NCBI RefSeq assembly: GCF_020991415.1
Contig: NZ_JAJMOY010000004.1
Span: 124,001 to 188,000, forward strand
DNA length: 64,000 nucleotides
Direction: 5' to 3'
Source: Flavobacterium sp. ENC
GTDB lineage: Bacteria; Bacteroidota; Bacteroidia; Flavobacteriales; Flavobacteriaceae
In this document: one piece after another, positions 53,308 to 62,351 of the stretch
How positions within the stretch are numbered: the first letter of the stretch is position 1
Layout of the letters: every line of letters begins with the position of its first letter
Position numbers and translations under genes: made by a program
Notes under the pieces: model-generated
The model's database searches: none
The model's input: the letters and a program-made list of their open reading frames with translations, nothing else
Told to the model about the DNA's origin: nothing

Positions 53308-54516
53308 TTAATTTAAAATCTTTTCGATCGCATTATTAATCCGGATTAAATCTTCCTCGAGACTTCCGTGATAACTTTTCCGGTGTTCGTTGATCAAAAA
53401 TACGAGTTCCCGAATATCATTTTCGTCTTTTCCGGACTTATGGTGCAGTTTTGTGATAAAAGTATCATCGAGTTTTGTGGTATCGAGTAAATATTCATTT
53501 CTCATTCTTTCTAAAAAGTAAATGATTTTTTTATCGATAATATTATAATGATCTCCTTCCTGATAATATAAATTACCAATTGTCTTGGTGAAATCTACTG
53601 TTAGATTAGGTAATGGTTTCAGGATCGGAACAATTCTTTGTTTTCGTTTCGCATTAAAAAGAATAAAAATAAGCATTCCGATTAAAAATAAATACCAGGC
53701 CCATTTCAGTGCCGGCTGGCTTAAAATATACCGTAAAGGGGAATCCGAAATCGATTCGCTGTTTTGTCCTTTGGTGTACCAGTAAATATTGCCTTTCGGA
53801 ACATAGGAAAGCACATTCTGGGTATATTGGTAATGATCTGCTTTTAGTAAATGATAATTGGTAAAAGCGACAGGCTGCAGGTGCAGATAAAAATAACCAT
53901 TCACGTAAGGAACTTTAATGAAATTAACATGTTTTTGTTTTTCATTACCCTGATATCCTAAAACCGTGGTCGTTGAAGTGTCAATTTTAGCAAAATAATT
54001 TTCTGTATCAATGTCTTCAAAATGATATTTTTTTGGGGTTACTTTTTTGTTAGCCATCCACATTTTTGTATTAGGGACAGGAGCATGAAATTGGGTATTT
54101 AATTCAATTTTCAAACTGTCCAGTAAAGATTGTGGAAATGTTTGCATGCTCAGGAAGGCATTATTGCCATGAGACACAAAATAGAAAAGTTCTGTTACCG
54201 ACTGATTGTCAATTTCTCCCGATGCAGCTATGTTCAGGAAAGTTCCTTTAATTTTATATTTCCCCTCGATTGTATCGGGTACATATTTGGAATCTAAAAA
54301 TTCATAAGGCGTTATGGTGGAAACCCTTTCAATCTTTTGATTTTTTAAAATGCCGCTGATTTCCTTGTCAAAAATATACAATCCGTAAGGGATTTTATCA
54401 TTAACAGAATAAGTGGGTCTCCAATCGATTGGTTTTTGCTTGTTCGAACTTGCAATTAAAATGATGGCAAAAACAAAAACCAGTATAGCGATGTAAATTT
54501 TGATAGACTTATTCAT
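53308..54516 (-). CDS. DUF4350 domain protein
   Basis: This 403-residue membrane protein has an N-terminal hydrophobic segment (KIYIAILVFVFAIILIAS) and a DUF4350 domain (YSVNDKIPYGLYIFDKEISGIL, FLSMQTFPQSLLDSL), with a transmembrane helix near residue 285 (WAWYLFLIGMLIFILF) and a cytosolic C-terminus. DUF4350 proteins are found in MoxR clusters and are of unknown function. The start is the ATG at 54516; the TTG at 54522 is unlikely. It overlaps the end of the upstream DUF4129 gene by 8 bp. Confidence 0.88.
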   Translation of the reverse strand: MNKSIKIYIAILVFVFAIILIASSNKQKPIDWRPTYSVNDKIPYGLYIFDKEISGILKNQKIERVSTITPYEFLDSKYVPDTIEGKYKIKGTFLNIAASGEIDNQSVTELFYFVSHGNNAFLSMQTFPQSLLDSLKIELNTQFHAPVPNTKMWMANKKVTPKKYHFEDIDTENYFAKIDTSTTTVLGYQGNEKQKHVNFIKVPYVNGYFYLHLQPVAFTNYHLLKADHYQYTQNVLSYVPKGNIYWYTKGQNSESISDSPLRYILSQPALKWAWYLFLIGMLIFILFNAKRKQRIVPILKPLPNLTVDFTKTIGNLYYQEGDHYNIIDKKIIYFLERMRNEYLLDTTKLDDTFITKLHHKSGKDENDIRELVFLINEHRKSYHGSLEEDLIRINNAIEKILN

Positions 54517-55285
54517 TGCCAAAGGTTTTTATGGAATTCTTAAAACGGTTTTCGGCTTTTTTGAAAGTGGTTTCATCAATTTCAAATTCACCGTACCAAA
54601 TGTAGTTGTACAAATAGGACAAATACGTAAACTCTTCTTTATAAACGGGACTTTGAAGCTCGTACAAATAATCGGAATTGGTTTTTTCGATATCCCATTC
54701 GATATAATGATTCTGCGCCATCACCTTCAACAGCCAAAGATAATAGTAACGGATGGCAATTCTTTTTTCGCCTTTTTCGATACTTTCCTGAATCAGTTTT
54801 TTGAAGTCCAAAAGGTGAATGTTCTTCTCCAGTTCCGAATAGTAGATGGTTTTTTTGTTGGAATCTTTTCCGAAAATCCATCGTCCTTCTTTACCAACCA
54901 GGGCTTTTACAATCAGATATATCACAAAAACAATAATCAGCACAGCCAGTACTTTCATCAGGATTGCCACAAAATGGAGTGCTGCTTCAGGATTGTTAAA
55001 AGTGAATAAGCTTCTTAAAATTTCCGCCAGCCACTCTTTAAAATAATCCCAGGCGTTCTTTTCCGGTGCTTTGTATTCGTATACAAAATCGGAGTCGGTA
55101 TATTTTTTTTTGAAATTTTTAGAAAAGGTTTTCCGTTCAACCGTAGTGGTATCGATTTTAATATCTTTCTCCGTGTATTTTACGGATGAAATTTTGGGAG
55201 GATCAATTGCAACGGTCACAGAATCCTGAGCATGGGAAATGCTGAAGAAAAATAGAAAAGATAAAACAAAGAAAATTTTATTCAT
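54509..55285 (-). CDS. DUF4129 domain protein of the MoxR cluster
   Basis: This 258-residue protein has a signal peptide (MNKIFFVLSFLFFFSISHAQ), a transmembrane helix around residues 105-130 (ILMKVLAVLIIVFVIYLIVKAL) and a C-terminal cytosolic DUF4129 domain (GEKRIAIRYYYLWLLKVMAQNHYIEWDIEKTNSDYLYEL and SYLYNYIWYGEFEIDE). The domain is a frequent neighbour of MoxR and transglutaminase-like genes; its role is unknown. It overlaps the next gene by 8 bp and follows the SpoIIM gene by 12 bp, fitting a tight operon. Confidence 0.9.
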   Translation of the reverse strand: MNKIFFVLSFLFFFSISHAQDSVTVAIDPPKISSVKYTEKDIKIDTTTVERKTFSKNFKKKYTDSDFVYEYKAPEKNAWDYFKEWLAEILRSLFTFNNPEAALHFVAILMKVLAVLIIVFVIYLIVKALVGKEGRWIFGKDSNKKTIYYSELEKNIHLLDFKKLIQESIEKGEKRIAIRYYYLWLLKVMAQNHYIEWDIEKTNSDYLYELQSPVYKEEFTYLSYLYNYIWYGEFEIDETTFKKAENRFKNSIKTFGNE

Positions 55286-55297
55286 TACCGGTTCTGA

Positions 55298-56275
55298 TTA
55301 GGTCAATTTGGCTGATAGTTGTGTTTTTTTGTGAACGATATAGGGATAAACCAGATAATAATAGGAAATTACGCTTAAGGTAAAAAGGATAATAAAACTG
55401 CTGAGCCAGTTCGGCATATCAATAGAATACCGGGTGATAAAACCTTCCAGGAATCCGGCGCTTATGGTAAACGGAAATGTGCTCAGGAATATTTTGAAAC
55501 TGTTTTTAAAGCCGATTTTAAAAGAATTTATTCTCGAAAAAGTCTTCGGAAAAAGAATAGAAGCGCCTAAAATAAATCCGGCACAAGTTTCAATTACAAT
55601 AGCAAAAATTTCCATGGAACCGTGAATCCAGATTCCGCGGACGCTTTTCCAGAAAACGCCCTGTTCGTAAAAAAAGTATTGGAAAGATCCCAGCATAATG
55701 CAGTTTTGAAGGAAAATGTAAAAAGTTCCGATACCACCAAAAATGCCGTAAATATAACATCTTGCCCCAACATACAAATTGTTCATGGTGATGCCGATGA
55801 AACTTCCCCAGTTGCTTCCGGTTCCGTAGACGGCCATGGGATCTCCTTTTTTGATATTCTCGAGGGTCATGTTTACATAACCGTCACCTAAGATCAAACG
55901 GACAAAATTCTGATCGTATCTTGCCGAAATCACGCCTATTCCCACGGTTAGAAAGAAGAGGACGAATGAATACATAAGATACCGTCTATATTCGTAAACA
56001 AGCAGCGGAACTTCAGTTTTAAAAAATTCCATGAACCTGTTTTTCTCTGCCCGTTTGGTTTTGTAAATCTTCTGATAAATCTGTGAAGCCAGATGATTCA
56101 GGTAAACCACGGTTTTACTTTTGGGGTAATAAGTTTGCGCGTAAGATAAATCATTCATCATTTGAATGTATAAATTAGCTAACTCATCAGGATTTTTTTT
56201 AGCTTTACCGAAAATTGCCAGCTCAAATTCCAGCCATTTTTCTTTATTTTGTTTTATGAAGGCGATTTCTCTCAT
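55298..56275 (-). CDS. Stage II sporulation protein M-like membrane protein
   Basis: This 325-residue protein carries the SpoIIM domain, with several transmembrane helices after residue about 100: RYLMYSFVLFFLTVGIGVISARY, MTMNNLYVGARCYIYGIFGGIGTFYIFLQN, IWIHGSMEIFAIVIETCAGFILGA and LSSFIILFTLSVISYYYLVYPY. The GSxEIxAI-type motif IHGSMEIFAIVIE is the hallmark of the family. In non-sporulating bacteria the gene goes with RDD and MoxR cluster genes, as here. It diverges from the RDD gene with only a 20-bp gap. Confidence 0.9.
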   Translation of the reverse strand: MREIAFIKQNKEKWLEFELAIFGKAKKNPDELANLYIQMMNDLSYAQTYYPKSKTVVYLNHLASQIYQKIYKTKRAEKNRFMEFFKTEVPLLVYEYRRYLMYSFVLFFLTVGIGVISARYDQNFVRLILGDGYVNMTLENIKKGDPMAVYGTGSNWGSFIGITMNNLYVGARCYIYGIFGGIGTFYIFLQNCIMLGSFQYFFYEQGVFWKSVRGIWIHGSMEIFAIVIETCAGFILGASILFPKTFSRINSFKIGFKNSFKIFLSTFPFTISAGFLEGFITRYSIDMPNWLSSFIILFTLSVISYYYLVYPYIVHKKTQLSAKLT

Positions 56276-56295
56276 TAAGGGCTAAAATATAAAAT

Positions 56296-57039
56296 ATGTC
56301 AGAATTATCAATTAATACGACGCAAAATGTCAAAATAAATTTTAAAGCAGCTTCTGCCGGCGAGCGGATAGGGTCTTATTTTGTCGATTTAACCATTAAA
56401 ATAGCCTACGGGATAGTGATTTCCCTCCTCTTTTTTTATTGGCTGCAATTGGGGAAATTACTGGATACCTTAGACAGCTGGTCCAGAATGTCCATTCTTT
56501 TGTTGCTTTATTTTCCGATTATCATTTATTCGATCACGCTGGAAAGCATTTTTGAGGGACAGACCATTGGCAAAAGACTAATAAAAATAAAAGTAGTTAA
56601 AATTGATGGTTATCAGGCTGGTTTTGGAGACTATCTGATGCGATGGTTTTTCAGGCTGATAGATATTTCAATTCTGAGCGGAATTATCGCTATGATAACA
56701 GTGGTTTCCAGTAAAAAAGGGCAGCGTCTGGGCGATATGGTGGCGGGTACGGCAGTCATTACCTTAAAAAATAAAATTAACATCAGCCATACGATTCTCG
56801 AAGAAATCGGTGATGCGTATGTGCCAACGTATCCTTTGGTGATTAAATTGTCTGATAATGATATGCGAATTATCAAAGAGACCTTTCAAAAAGCTGATCT
56901 TAGAAATGATTACGAAACGATTCACAAACTGGTTTCTAAAATTGAAAGCGTTTCCGGTATCAAAAACCAATCAGGAAATGAACGTGATTTCCTTCGGGTG
57001 ATTTTAAAGGATTACAATTTTTACACACAGAACATGTAA
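56296..57039 (+). CDS. RDD family membrane protein
   Basis: This 247-residue protein has an RDD domain: GERIGSYFVDLTIKIAYGIVISLLFFYW near the start with the RxxD pair, then LLLYFPIIIYSITLESIFEGQTIGKRLIKIKVVKIDG and YLMRWFFRLIDISILSGIIAMI. It has about three transmembrane helices and a soluble C-terminus of about 90 residues. The domain is of unknown function, perhaps ion transport. It diverges from the SpoIIM gene; only 20 bp separate them, so their promoters must overlap coding sequence. Confidence 0.92.
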   Translation: MSELSINTTQNVKINFKAASAGERIGSYFVDLTIKIAYGIVISLLFFYWLQLGKLLDTLDSWSRMSILLLLYFPIIIYSITLESIFEGQTIGKRLIKIKVVKIDGYQAGFGDYLMRWFFRLIDISILSGIIAMITVVSSKKGQRLGDMVAGTAVITLKNKINISHTILEEIGDAYVPTYPLVIKLSDNDMRIIKETFQKADLRNDYETIHKLVSKIESVSGIKNQSGNERDFLRVILKDYNFYTQNM

Positions 57040-57125
57040 TACAATAATTTTAAAAATAACAAAGTAGTAATAAAAGGCGGAACCGAAAAGCCATAAGAGT
57101 AGGGTAACTTAAATAATTGAAGAGT

Positions 57126-57980
57126 ATGAAAATTACAAAGATTTTTACGATTATAATGTTCCTTTTCTCAGTAGCCGGTTTTGCTCAGGGCGGAAGTAAA
57201 AAATTAGATAAAATAATAAAACGTGATTATCAGATTATTGAGTGTACTATTTCAAAAATGTCCGATAAAACAGTCGAATATTCTTTACCGGGAGAAACAT
57301 TGCAGATCTCACTTGATGTTTCCCAGATCGCCAGAATTGATTTTTCAAGCGGCCGCTCCCAGACCTTCGATGTTGCTCCTGCGGGCAATGCCGGCAATAG
57401 CAGTTCACCAGGTCAGGTGATAACCAATGCAGAAATGAAAACCAATACGATTGCTGTACTGCCGGTTCCTTATGTAAATTCAGATAATCTGCAAAGCTCG
57501 GAAGATATGTCAAAATTTGCCCAGAATGACTTGTACAATAAATTATTAGACAAGTCGGCCAATATTTTACCGCTTACGGTACAGGATTTAAGAACGACAA
57601 ACAGCTTACTGCACAAAGCCGGTATTGATCATAACAATATTGATGATACACCGATCCAGGACCTGGAAAGAATTTTGGGGGTTGACAATATTGTTGCTGC
57701 GAAGGTTTCGTTTACCATGTCTTCAAGTTCAACAGCTACGACCTATAACAGCGGAAATGCAAAAATTAGCGACAACGACAAAAAAATAAAAACAAACGAT
57801 ATTTCGACAACCACTGCCAATACGCAGATGTACTATTATTATACGGTGTATTTTGACATGTACAAAAACGGCACAAAAATTTATTCGCAAACCAGAAAGC
57901 CTTTCCTAAACCTGAAAGACAGCTGGATCGATTCTGTTTCGTATTTATTAAAAAGAAGTCCGATTTACGTAAAAAGATAG
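57126..57980 (+). CDS. Secreted protein with a CsgG/LpoB-like C-terminal domain
   Basis: This 284-residue protein has a Sec signal (MKITKIFTIIMFLFSVAGFAQ) and a beta-rich segment DYQIIECTISKMSDKTVEYSLPGETLQI. A short disordered linker follows (VAPAGNAGNSSSPG). The C-terminal domain at about residues 105-275 has IAVLPVPYVNSDNLQSSEDMSKFAQNDLYNKLL, TPIQDLERILGVDNIVAAKVSFT and a strand-rich end. This layout (AVLP start, -PxxDLxxILGVDxIV- helix) resembles LpoB/CsgG-type assemblies. I cannot verify the fold. The TTG at 57117 is not used; the ATG is at 57126. Confidence 0.75.
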   Translation: MKITKIFTIIMFLFSVAGFAQGGSKKLDKIIKRDYQIIECTISKMSDKTVEYSLPGETLQISLDVSQIARIDFSSGRSQTFDVAPAGNAGNSSSPGQVITNAEMKTNTIAVLPVPYVNSDNLQSSEDMSKFAQNDLYNKLLDKSANILPLTVQDLRTTNSLLHKAGIDHNNIDDTPIQDLERILGVDNIVAAKVSFTMSSSSTATTYNSGNAKISDNDKKIKTNDISTTTANTQMYYYYTVYFDMYKNGTKIYSQTRKPFLNLKDSWIDSVSYLLKRSPIYVKR

Positions 57981-58028
57981 AAATTAAATCCAACCGGGAA
58001 TTAAAATCCTGGCCGTTAAAAAGAGAAA

Positions 58029-58631
58029 ATGTTTCATTTATTAGATATAATCGGTACCATGGCTTTTGCGATGTCCGGTGCCTTAACGGCCATGCATAAA
58101 AAGCTCGATCCGTTTGGGGTCTTTATTATTGCTTTTGTTACTGCCGTTGGCGGCGGAACACTCCGTGACGTTCTGATCGGCAGAACTCCGGTAGGCTGGA
58201 TGCAGGACCTGCAATATGTATATGTGATAACTTTAGGTTTTGGACTGGCAATTCTTTTCAGGAAAAAATTTGATAAATTACGGACTTCCTTGTTTTTATT
58301 TGATACGATCGGGTTGGGTGTTTTTACATTAATTGGTTTGGAGAAAGGAATTTCCATTGGGCTGCATCCTGTTATTTGTATCGCTCTGGGAACAATGACA
58401 GCCTGTTTTGGCGGTGTGATACGGGATATTCTTTGCAACGAAATCCCAACTATTTTCAGAAGGGAAATCTATGCAACAATCTGTATTCTGGGCGGAATCG
58501 TATTCTTTATTCTGAAAAAACTGAATCTGGAAAATGATATTTTATATTTAGCGACTTCTGTTGTAATTATTTCAGTTCGGTTAATGGCAGTAAAATTCAA
58601 ATGGTATTTACCGGCATTTGACCACAAATAA
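58029..58631 (+). CDS. TRIC-type cation channel family protein (UPF0126)
   Basis: This 200-residue membrane protein belongs to the trimeric intracellular cation channel family (formerly UPF0126, YicG). It carries two repeats of the three-helix unit: LDIIGTMAFAMSGALTAMHKKLDPFGVFIIAFVTAVGGGTLRDVLIGRTPVGWM and LFDTIGLGVFTLIGLEKGISIGLHPVICIALGTMTACFGGVIRDILCNEIP. Each has a GGGTLRD / GGVIRD pore motif. It is likely an inner-membrane cation (K+) channel. It is a single gene between the CsgG-like gene and the glycan cluster. Confidence 0.95.
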   Translation: MFHLLDIIGTMAFAMSGALTAMHKKLDPFGVFIIAFVTAVGGGTLRDVLIGRTPVGWMQDLQYVYVITLGFGLAILFRKKFDKLRTSLFLFDTIGLGVFTLIGLEKGISIGLHPVICIALGTMTACFGGVIRDILCNEIPTIFRREIYATICILGGIVFFILKKLNLENDILYLATSVVIISVRLMAVKFKWYLPAFDHK

Positions 58632-58691
58632 GATTTTAAATAATATATTAGCCGCCTTGAAGGTTAAGATCCTTAAACCTGTGGCAGGAAA

Positions 58692-59669
58692 ATGACAAAA
58701 TATACCGTAAGAAAATATCAAAAAAGTGATTATAAAACCTGGAATGCATTTGTTGCTCAGGCCAGGAATGCTACGTTTTTATTTCACAGGGATTTCATGG
58801 AATATCATGCGGACCGTTTTGAAGATTTTTCACTTTTGATTTTTGAAAATCAAAAAATAAAAGCAGTTTTACCTGCAAATAAAGCAGGAAATTCGATCCA
58901 TTCGCATCAGGGATTAACGTACGGAGGACTGGTGTATGAGGGAAGTACAAAACTAGCCTCGATAATTGAAATTTTTAAGGCTATTTTATTTTTTCTAAAG
59001 GAAAATGAATTCGAAAAATTATATTTCAAAGCGATTCCGTTTATTTATCATCTCCAGCCTGCTGACGAAATTTTATATAGTTTGTTTTTAGCTGACGCCA
59101 AACTGGTCCGGCGCGATTCGCTTTCCGTAATTGATTTATCACAGGAAAAAAACATTTCAAAAATCAGGAAAAGAGGTTTTCAGAAAGCCATTTCAAATCA
59201 GTTGGTTTTAAAAGAAGAAAATGATTTTGAATCCTTTTGGAATGAAATCCTGATTCCGAATTTAGCCGACAAACACCAGGCAAAACCCGTTCATTCGATA
59301 GCCGAAATGAATCAGCTAAAAGCACTTTTTCCGAATAACATACATCAGTTTAATGTGTACTCCGATACTAAAATTGTGGCAGGAGCTACTATTTTTGAAA
59401 CCGAAACGGTAGCGCATTGTCAGTATATTTCGAAAAATGAAAAGCAGGGCAACCTGGGCAGTTTAGATTACTTATTTCAGTATTTAATTCAGGAAAGATT
59501 TGCCGGAAAGAAGTTTTTCGATTTTGGAATTTCGAACGAAAATCAGGGGAAAAACCTTAACGAAGGATTATCGTACTGGAAAGAAAGTTTTGGTGCCGGT
59601 ACTATAATTCATGATTTTTATGAAGTGGAAACCGCAAATTATAGTAAATTAGAAACCGTTCTTATCTAA
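58692..59669 (+). CDS. FemAB-like GNAT acyltransferase
   Basis: This 325-residue cytosolic protein has the double GNAT fold of FemAB/LPG-type transferases. The N-terminal half begins TKYTVRKYQKSDYKTWNAFVAQARNATFLFHRDFMEYHADRF, and the C-terminal half has KIVAGATIFETETVAHCQYISKNEKQGNLGSLDYLFQYLIQERFAGKKFFDFGIS. FemAB-like enzymes add amino acids or acyl groups to sugar or peptidoglycan precursors. In the glycan cluster here it is the likely N-acyltransferase of an amino sugar. It is 12 bp upstream of the aminotransferase gene. Confidence 0.88.
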   Translation: MTKYTVRKYQKSDYKTWNAFVAQARNATFLFHRDFMEYHADRFEDFSLLIFENQKIKAVLPANKAGNSIHSHQGLTYGGLVYEGSTKLASIIEIFKAILFFLKENEFEKLYFKAIPFIYHLQPADEILYSLFLADAKLVRRDSLSVIDLSQEKNISKIRKRGFQKAISNQLVLKEENDFESFWNEILIPNLADKHQAKPVHSIAEMNQLKALFPNNIHQFNVYSDTKIVAGATIFETETVAHCQYISKNEKQGNLGSLDYLFQYLIQERFAGKKFFDFGISNENQGKNLNEGLSYWKESFGAGTIIHDFYEVETANYSKLETVLI

Positions 59670-59681
59670 TCAGACAAACAC

Positions 59682-60818
59682 ATGATACCCTTTCTGGATC
59701 TTAAAAAAATAAACAAACCGTATGAAACTGCTTTTCAGGAAAAACTGAAGTCGGTTTTTGATAACGGCTGGTATATTTTAGGAAAAGAAGTAGAAACATT
59801 TGAAAAAGCTTTCGCTGCCTATTGTAAAACCGATTACTGTATTGGCACAGGAAATGGATTTGATGCTTTGGTGTTAATCTTTAAAGGTTATATAACATTA
59901 GGAAAACTGCAAAAAGGAGATGAAGTTATAGTGCCTGCCAATACCTATATTGCCAGTATTCTGGCCATTGTTGAAGCCGGTTTAGTGCCCGTTCTGGTGG
60001 AACCAAAATTAGAAACCTACAATCTTAATCCGGATTTGGTTCAGGAGAAAATCTCTCCGAAAACAAAAGCTATTCTGGCCGTACATTTATACGGACAACT
60101 GGCCGAAATGGATCAAATTAACGAAATTGCAAAACAGAATAATTTGATAGTGGTGGAAGATGCCGCACAATCGCATGGGGCTTTTGAAAATTCCAATAGG
60201 GTAAAAGTTCCAAATTCCAATAATGTCACTTGGAACAAAGACGAAAAGTCTTCAGGCGCAATGGCGTACAGCTTTTATCCGGGAAAAAATCTGGGTGCTT
60301 TAGGAGACGGGGGAGCGATAACTACAAACGATTCACAATTAGCAAAAGTGCTTTTTTCGCTGCGAAATTATGGTTCCGAAAAAAAATATTATAACGAGTA
60401 CATTGGTGTGAATTCAAGACTGGATGAAATTCAGGCCTCATTTTTGAATTTAAAATTACCAAATTTAGATGCGGATAACGATAGACGCAGAAGTATAGCC
60501 AAAAGATATTTAAACGAAATAAAAAACGACAAAATAGTGCTTCCGGTTTGGGATTTTTCAAATAATCATGTCTTTCATTTGTTTGTTATCCGAACTTCAG
60601 ATCGTGAAGGTTTACAGGAATATTTAACTCAGAAAACAATTCAGACCGTTATTCATTATCCAATTCCGGTACACAAGCAAAAAGCTTTCTCAGAGTGGAA
60701 TCATTTATCATTCCCGATCACGGAAAAGATTCATCAAGAGGTCCTGAGTCTGCCCATGAGCCCTGTTTTGACAGAAAATGAAGTGGATTGTATTATTGAT
60801 GTTTTAAATAGCTATTAA
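59682..60818 (+). CDS. DegT/DnrJ/EryC1/StrS (WecE-like) sugar aminotransferase with a repeat-derived insert
   Basis: This 378-residue PLP enzyme makes an amino sugar from a nucleotide-linked keto sugar. It starts MIPFLDLKKINKPYETAFQEKL. The PLP Lys is in SFYPGKNLGALGDGG near residue 200; other blocks are TGNGFDALVLIF, ANTYIASILAI and VHLYGQLAEMDQI. Between VEDAAQSHGA and the Lys loop, homologues have a short variable turn. Here residues about 169-190 are FENSNRVKVPNSNNVTWNKDEKS, and the DNA (60186-60250) resembles the 43-bp repeat at 27.32-27.45 kb. The frame is kept. It likely supplies the 4-amino sugar for the FemAB-like acyltransferase. Confidence 0.93.
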   Translation: MIPFLDLKKINKPYETAFQEKLKSVFDNGWYILGKEVETFEKAFAAYCKTDYCIGTGNGFDALVLIFKGYITLGKLQKGDEVIVPANTYIASILAIVEAGLVPVLVEPKLETYNLNPDLVQEKISPKTKAILAVHLYGQLAEMDQINEIAKQNNLIVVEDAAQSHGAFENSNRVKVPNSNNVTWNKDEKSSGAMAYSFYPGKNLGALGDGGAITTNDSQLAKVLFSLRNYGSEKKYYNEYIGVNSRLDEIQASFLNLKLPNLDADNDRRRSIAKRYLNEIKNDKIVLPVWDFSNNHVFHLFVIRTSDREGLQEYLTQKTIQTVIHYPIPVHKQKAFSEWNHLSFPITEKIHQEVLSLPMSPVLTENEVDCIIDVLNSY

Positions 60819-60840
60819 TTTGAATTCCTTAAAAAAAATA

Positions 60841-62094
60841 ATGCAGACCACTTTGTTTAAAATTACTTCTTTAAACAGTTTTAGTGTAGCGCTAAAAATA
60901 GGAATTGGCCTAATTACTTCTAAAATACTTGCCATTTTTGTTGGTCCCGGCGGTATGGCTTTGGTTGGGAATTTACGCAATTTTTTAACTTCCTTAGAGA
61001 GCATTTCCACACTTGGTTTTCAAAACGGAATAGTAAAATATGTAGCTGAAAACCAAAAGAACAAGAGTGAACTTCAAAAAATAATTGCTACCGTTTTTAT
61101 AAGTTTAGTTACCGTTGCGGTTATTCTAAGCTTTGTTTTGTATTTTTTTGCGACATTCTGGAATGCTAAAATTTTCAGCAATCAATTGGATTATTCCCTT
61201 GTTTTTAAAATTTTAGCATTGGCCTTGCCCTGGTACGCCGTTTCGGTATTTTTACTGGCGATCTTAAACGGATTGAGCCAGTTTAAAAAAGTAATAGGAA
61301 TCAATATTATCGGCAATGCCATTGGTTTGATTGTATCTGTTTTTATGATTTTACAATTTAAAACCCTCGGTGCTTTATTGGCAATTGTAATTACGCCTGC
61401 CATATTGTTTTTCGTCACTTTTTATTTTATAAATACGGAAATCAACTTTTTGGGATCGGTTCGTTTGCATTTGTTCGATTTTAAAATCATAAAAAATCTG
61501 TCTTCTTATTCTGTAATGGCGCTGGTTTCATCAGTTTTTGGCCCTGTTGTTTTTTTGGCCATCCGAAATAAAATTATCGAAAATTTAGGCATTGATCAGG
61601 CGGGCTTTTGGGAAACCATGACGCGTATATCTTCTTATTACCTGATGTTTGTAAGTACAATCTTGACCGTTTATTTTTTGCCAAAACTTTCAATCGCACA
61701 AACGAAGGAAGAAACTAAAACAGTGTTTTGGACATTTTATAAAACAATTTTACCTGTTTTTATCGGAGGACTACTTATGGTTTATTTTTCAAGATTTTTC
61801 ATAATCAACGTATTGTTTACGAAAGAATTTTTACCGGTTACCAATTTGTTTTTCTGGCAATTGATTGGTGATGTTTTTAAAGTGGCCTCCCTAATTTTAG
61901 GATATCAGTTCTTCGCTAAAAAGTTAACGACAGCTTTTATAATTTCTGAGGTGTTTTCTCTGGCCGTTTTATATTTTGCCAGTTTGTTTTTTATGAAACA
62001 TTACGGAATTGAAGGCGTAGTAATGGCTCAGGCCTTCGATAATTTTATGTATTGGATTGTTTTGTGTTTTTATTTTAGGAAGAGTTTGATTTAA
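60841..62094 (+). CDS. WzxE-like polysaccharide flippase
   Basis: This 417-residue inner-membrane protein has 12 or more predicted helices of the MATE/polysaccharide-transport superfamily. It starts MQTTLFKITSLNSFSVALKIGIGLITSKILAIFVGPGGMALVGNLRNFLTSLESI, close to the WzxE opening, where KIGxGLxxxKxLAxxxGPxGxxL is the signature. It should flip lipid-linked glycan repeat units to the periplasm. The codon at 60820 is a TTG; the ATG at 60841 fits the family. Its stop codon touches the remnant gene at 62091. The WecE-like enzyme directly upstream matches the wecE-wzxE order of enterobacterial common antigen loci. Confidence 0.92.
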   Translation: MQTTLFKITSLNSFSVALKIGIGLITSKILAIFVGPGGMALVGNLRNFLTSLESISTLGFQNGIVKYVAENQKNKSELQKIIATVFISLVTVAVILSFVLYFFATFWNAKIFSNQLDYSLVFKILALALPWYAVSVFLLAILNGLSQFKKVIGINIIGNAIGLIVSVFMILQFKTLGALLAIVITPAILFFVTFYFINTEINFLGSVRLHLFDFKIIKNLSSYSVMALVSSVFGPVVFLAIRNKIIENLGIDQAGFWETMTRISSYYLMFVSTILTVYFLPKLSIAQTKEETKTVFWTFYKTILPVFIGGLLMVYFSRFFIINVLFTKEFLPVTNLFFWQLIGDVFKVASLILGYQFFAKKLTTAFIISEVFSLAVLYFASLFFMKHYGIEGVVMAQAFDNFMYWIVLCFYFRKSLI

Positions 62095-62180
62095 TCCTCA
62101 TTCCACACACTCAGGTACTTCTCAGCAATTTTCACATAATCATGTTCTTTTTTTGGTAATATAGTCTTCTCTTTGTAATG
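62091..62180 (-). pseudogene. Remnant of a glycosyltransferase-like gene (C-terminal tail)
   Basis: On the minus strand a 29-codon open stretch ends EHDYVKIAEKYLSVWNED and a TAA at 62091-62093. Upstream it hits a TAG (62181-62183), and no start lies in the stretch. The peptide has the helix-rich, charged look of the end of a glycosyltransferase, which fits the surface-glycan setting. It would be a truncated 3' end left by a rearrangement. The 170 bp beyond (62181-62351) show only AT-rich sequence. The assignment is tentative because the stretch is short. Confidence 0.4.
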
Positions 62181-62351
62181 CTAAATATTTTGAGTATTTA
62201 TTATTTTAGCATTCGTAATTAAAACAGGATTTAATAACTTGGGAAACTCAACCCTAAAAATTATTTTTAGTAGCTAACTTAAATTGGATTAATGCTACTT
62301 TATATATTTATTTAATAGTTTTTTTTAAGCCTTAAAATACTATCAAATTCT

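Noticed and set aside
54500..55009. Plus-strand open frame of 169 codons
   Set aside because: Antisense to the DUF4129 gene; no family features.
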